Source of the DNA: Xestospongia muta
Taxonomy: Eukaryota > Porifera > Demospongiae > Haplosclerida > Petrosiidae
Direction of reading: 5' to 3'
NCBI GenBank assembly: GCA_963693285.1
Contig: OY848927.1
Span: 4,454,643-4,518,642 of the forward strand
Length of the DNA: 64,000 nucleotides
A program made the translations under genes and the position numbers. Under the pieces are notes generated by a model, which was not told the origin of the DNA, made no database searches, and worked only from the letters and a program-made list of their open reading frames with translations. Below, in pieces: positions 63,156 to 64,000 of this stretch. How positions within the stretch are numbered: the first letter of the stretch is position 1; every line of letters begins with the position of its first letter.

Positions 63156-64000
<845 letters not shown>

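Overview
The window reads as nuclear DNA of a demosponge, most likely Amphimedon queenslandica or a close relative. The species is my inference. The basis is: AT-rich, gene-dense DNA; metazoan gene families (DSTYK, USP19, TUSC2, BTG/Tob, CIB, GPR157, LEM2/MAN1); many introns of about 45-60 nt with canonical GT..AG ends; and a cluster of cathepsin L genes grading into silicatein-type genes, a family known only from sponges. A 200-base run of N (2547-2746) is an assembly gap. Exon coordinates below were read by hand from splice signals, reading phase and family similarity.

Layout. 530-6502 (+): LEM2/MAN1-type inner nuclear membrane protein, interrupted by the gap. 6503-10836: no gene recognised. 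10870-11376 (+): single-exon BTG/Tob gene. 15175-16673 (-): secreted PTP-like phosphatase, head-to-head with MTIF3 (16902-18092, +). 18287-20050 (-) and 20141-21753 (+): two GPR157-like receptors, head-to-head over 90 bp. 22059-25230 (-): secreted propeller/Ig-like/helical protein in 12 exons. 25973-31271 (-): USP19-type deubiquitinase in 20 exons, head-to-head over 77 bp with a three-death-domain gene (31349-32380, +). 32601-33648 (-): TUSC2. 35873-37311 (+) and 42362-44919 (-): inverted pair of double-DOMON surface proteins flanking a dynamin-type GTPase gene (37470-42002, -). 45761-49732 (-): DSTYK. 50120-51785 (-): CIB-type EF-hand protein. 52205 to the right edge (-): six tandem papain-family genes.

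The papain cluster is the most striking part. All six genes share the same exon architecture. The three right-hand genes are ordinary cathepsin L. The three left-hand genes form a silicatein-like clade. Two of those keep the catalytic Cys but have Tyr after it. The third has Ser in place of the catalytic Cys, as in silicateins, and carries a long His-rich insertion before the mature domain.

Other points of note are: the DOMON pair, in which one copy has swapped a short hydrophobic tail for a transmembrane helix and a tyrosine-motif cytoplasmic tail; a predicted secreted phosphatase with the P-loop HCEAGTDRTG; dinucleotide repeats sitting directly on splice sites; and a TA-flanked foldback element in a USP19 intron.
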